Positions 56,796 through 56,851 of a stretch of 56,851 nucleotides of DNA are shown here, in pieces. Both the position numbers and the translations under genes were made by a program. Under the pieces are notes generated by a model that worked only from the letters and a program-made list of their open reading frames with translations, was not told the DNA's origin and did not search any database. Position 1 is the stretch's first letter; each line of letters begins with the position of its first letter. Source of the stretch: Planctomycetota bacterium (GTDB taxonomy: Bacteria; Planctomycetota; Planctomycetia; Gemmatales; Gemmataceae); NCBI GenBank assembly GCA_016191165.1, contig JACPPF010000094.1, positions 1 to 56,851 of the forward strand, in the 5' to 3' direction.

Positions 56796-56851
56796 ATGAT
56801 GGCTCCGCTTTCCCTTCTTGAAGTGCTTGCCGATTTGCCTGATCCCCGCAG
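56796..56851 (+). mobile_element. ISAs1-like transposase, N-terminal start (partial)
   Basis: An ATG at 56796 (or 56799) opens a frame running off the window: MMAPLSLLEVLADLPDPR. A Leu-rich opening followed by the L-x-D-P-R motif is typical, from family knowledge, of ISAs1 (H-repeat-associated) transposases. A weak purine-rich stretch (AGGATTGGAGA) precedes it. Only 18 residues are visible. Confidence 0.65.

Overview
The window reads as chromosomal DNA of a high-GC (roughly 60%) planctomycete, most likely a Gemmata-like member of the Planctomycetota. The taxonomic markers are families concentrated in that phylum: a DUF1549/DUF1553 haem-motif protein with Ig-like domains, a PVC-type CxxCH 'membrane-bound dehydrogenase', a tricorn-type protease, a BBP7 beta-barrel protein, a Pkn-type Ser/Thr kinase with one C-terminal membrane anchor, and a large exosortase-linked exopolysaccharide locus. 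Both edges cut mobile elements: the C-terminus of an IS630-like transposase (left) and the first codons of an ISAs1-like transposase (right).

Layout. 1-9 kb: a DJ-1/PfpI gene whose start was lost next to the IS end, a small monooxygenase, smc, a second DJ-1/PfpI gene, a PilZ protein, a zinc-ribbon membrane protein and a secreted WD40 protein. 9-17 kb: the DUF1549/1553 protein, a Ser/Thr kinase convergent with a Cys-based phosphatase, a GGQ-motif release-factor-like protein, a Tat-exported Gfo/Idh/MocA oxidoreductase and a parvulin-type isomerase. 17-28 kb: a GNAT acetyltransferase carrying a repeat inside its reading frame, apt, hisI, hisG, the CxxCH dehydrogenase, a tricorn-like protease, a HEAT/TPR protein and a methyltransferase. 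28-31 kb: sterol-desaturase-like, TPR and laminin-G-like secreted proteins.

31.4-45.3 kb is the exopolysaccharide locus. A Wza-like export lipoprotein and a small secreted protein lie on the minus strand. On the plus strand follow a sugar-nucleotide epimerase, exosortase, Wzz/BY-kinase-like protein, EpsI, initiating sugar transferase, O-antigen-ligase/polymerase, UDP-GlcNAc 2-epimerase (wecB type), two GT4 glycosyltransferases and a CrcB fluoride channel that overlaps the last glycosyltransferase. Together they can make activated sugars, start a chain on a lipid carrier, extend, polymerise, control length and export it. No flippase and no PEP-CTERM substrate is visible here. 45-56.8 kb holds a secreted STN-like protein, fabH, a HEAT/propeller fusion, an atypical SDR, a BBP7 barrel, a classical SDR and a very large LptD/OstA-like outer-membrane protein.

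The most distinctive feature is a dense set of palindromic elements of about nine sequence types (called A-I here) placed between genes. Several reach into genes: they supply stop codons or last residues of neighbouring proteins, and one sits in frame inside an acetyltransferase. This invasion of gene ends by hairpin elements is the observation I would follow first. All assignments come from reading the sequence; no database search was run.
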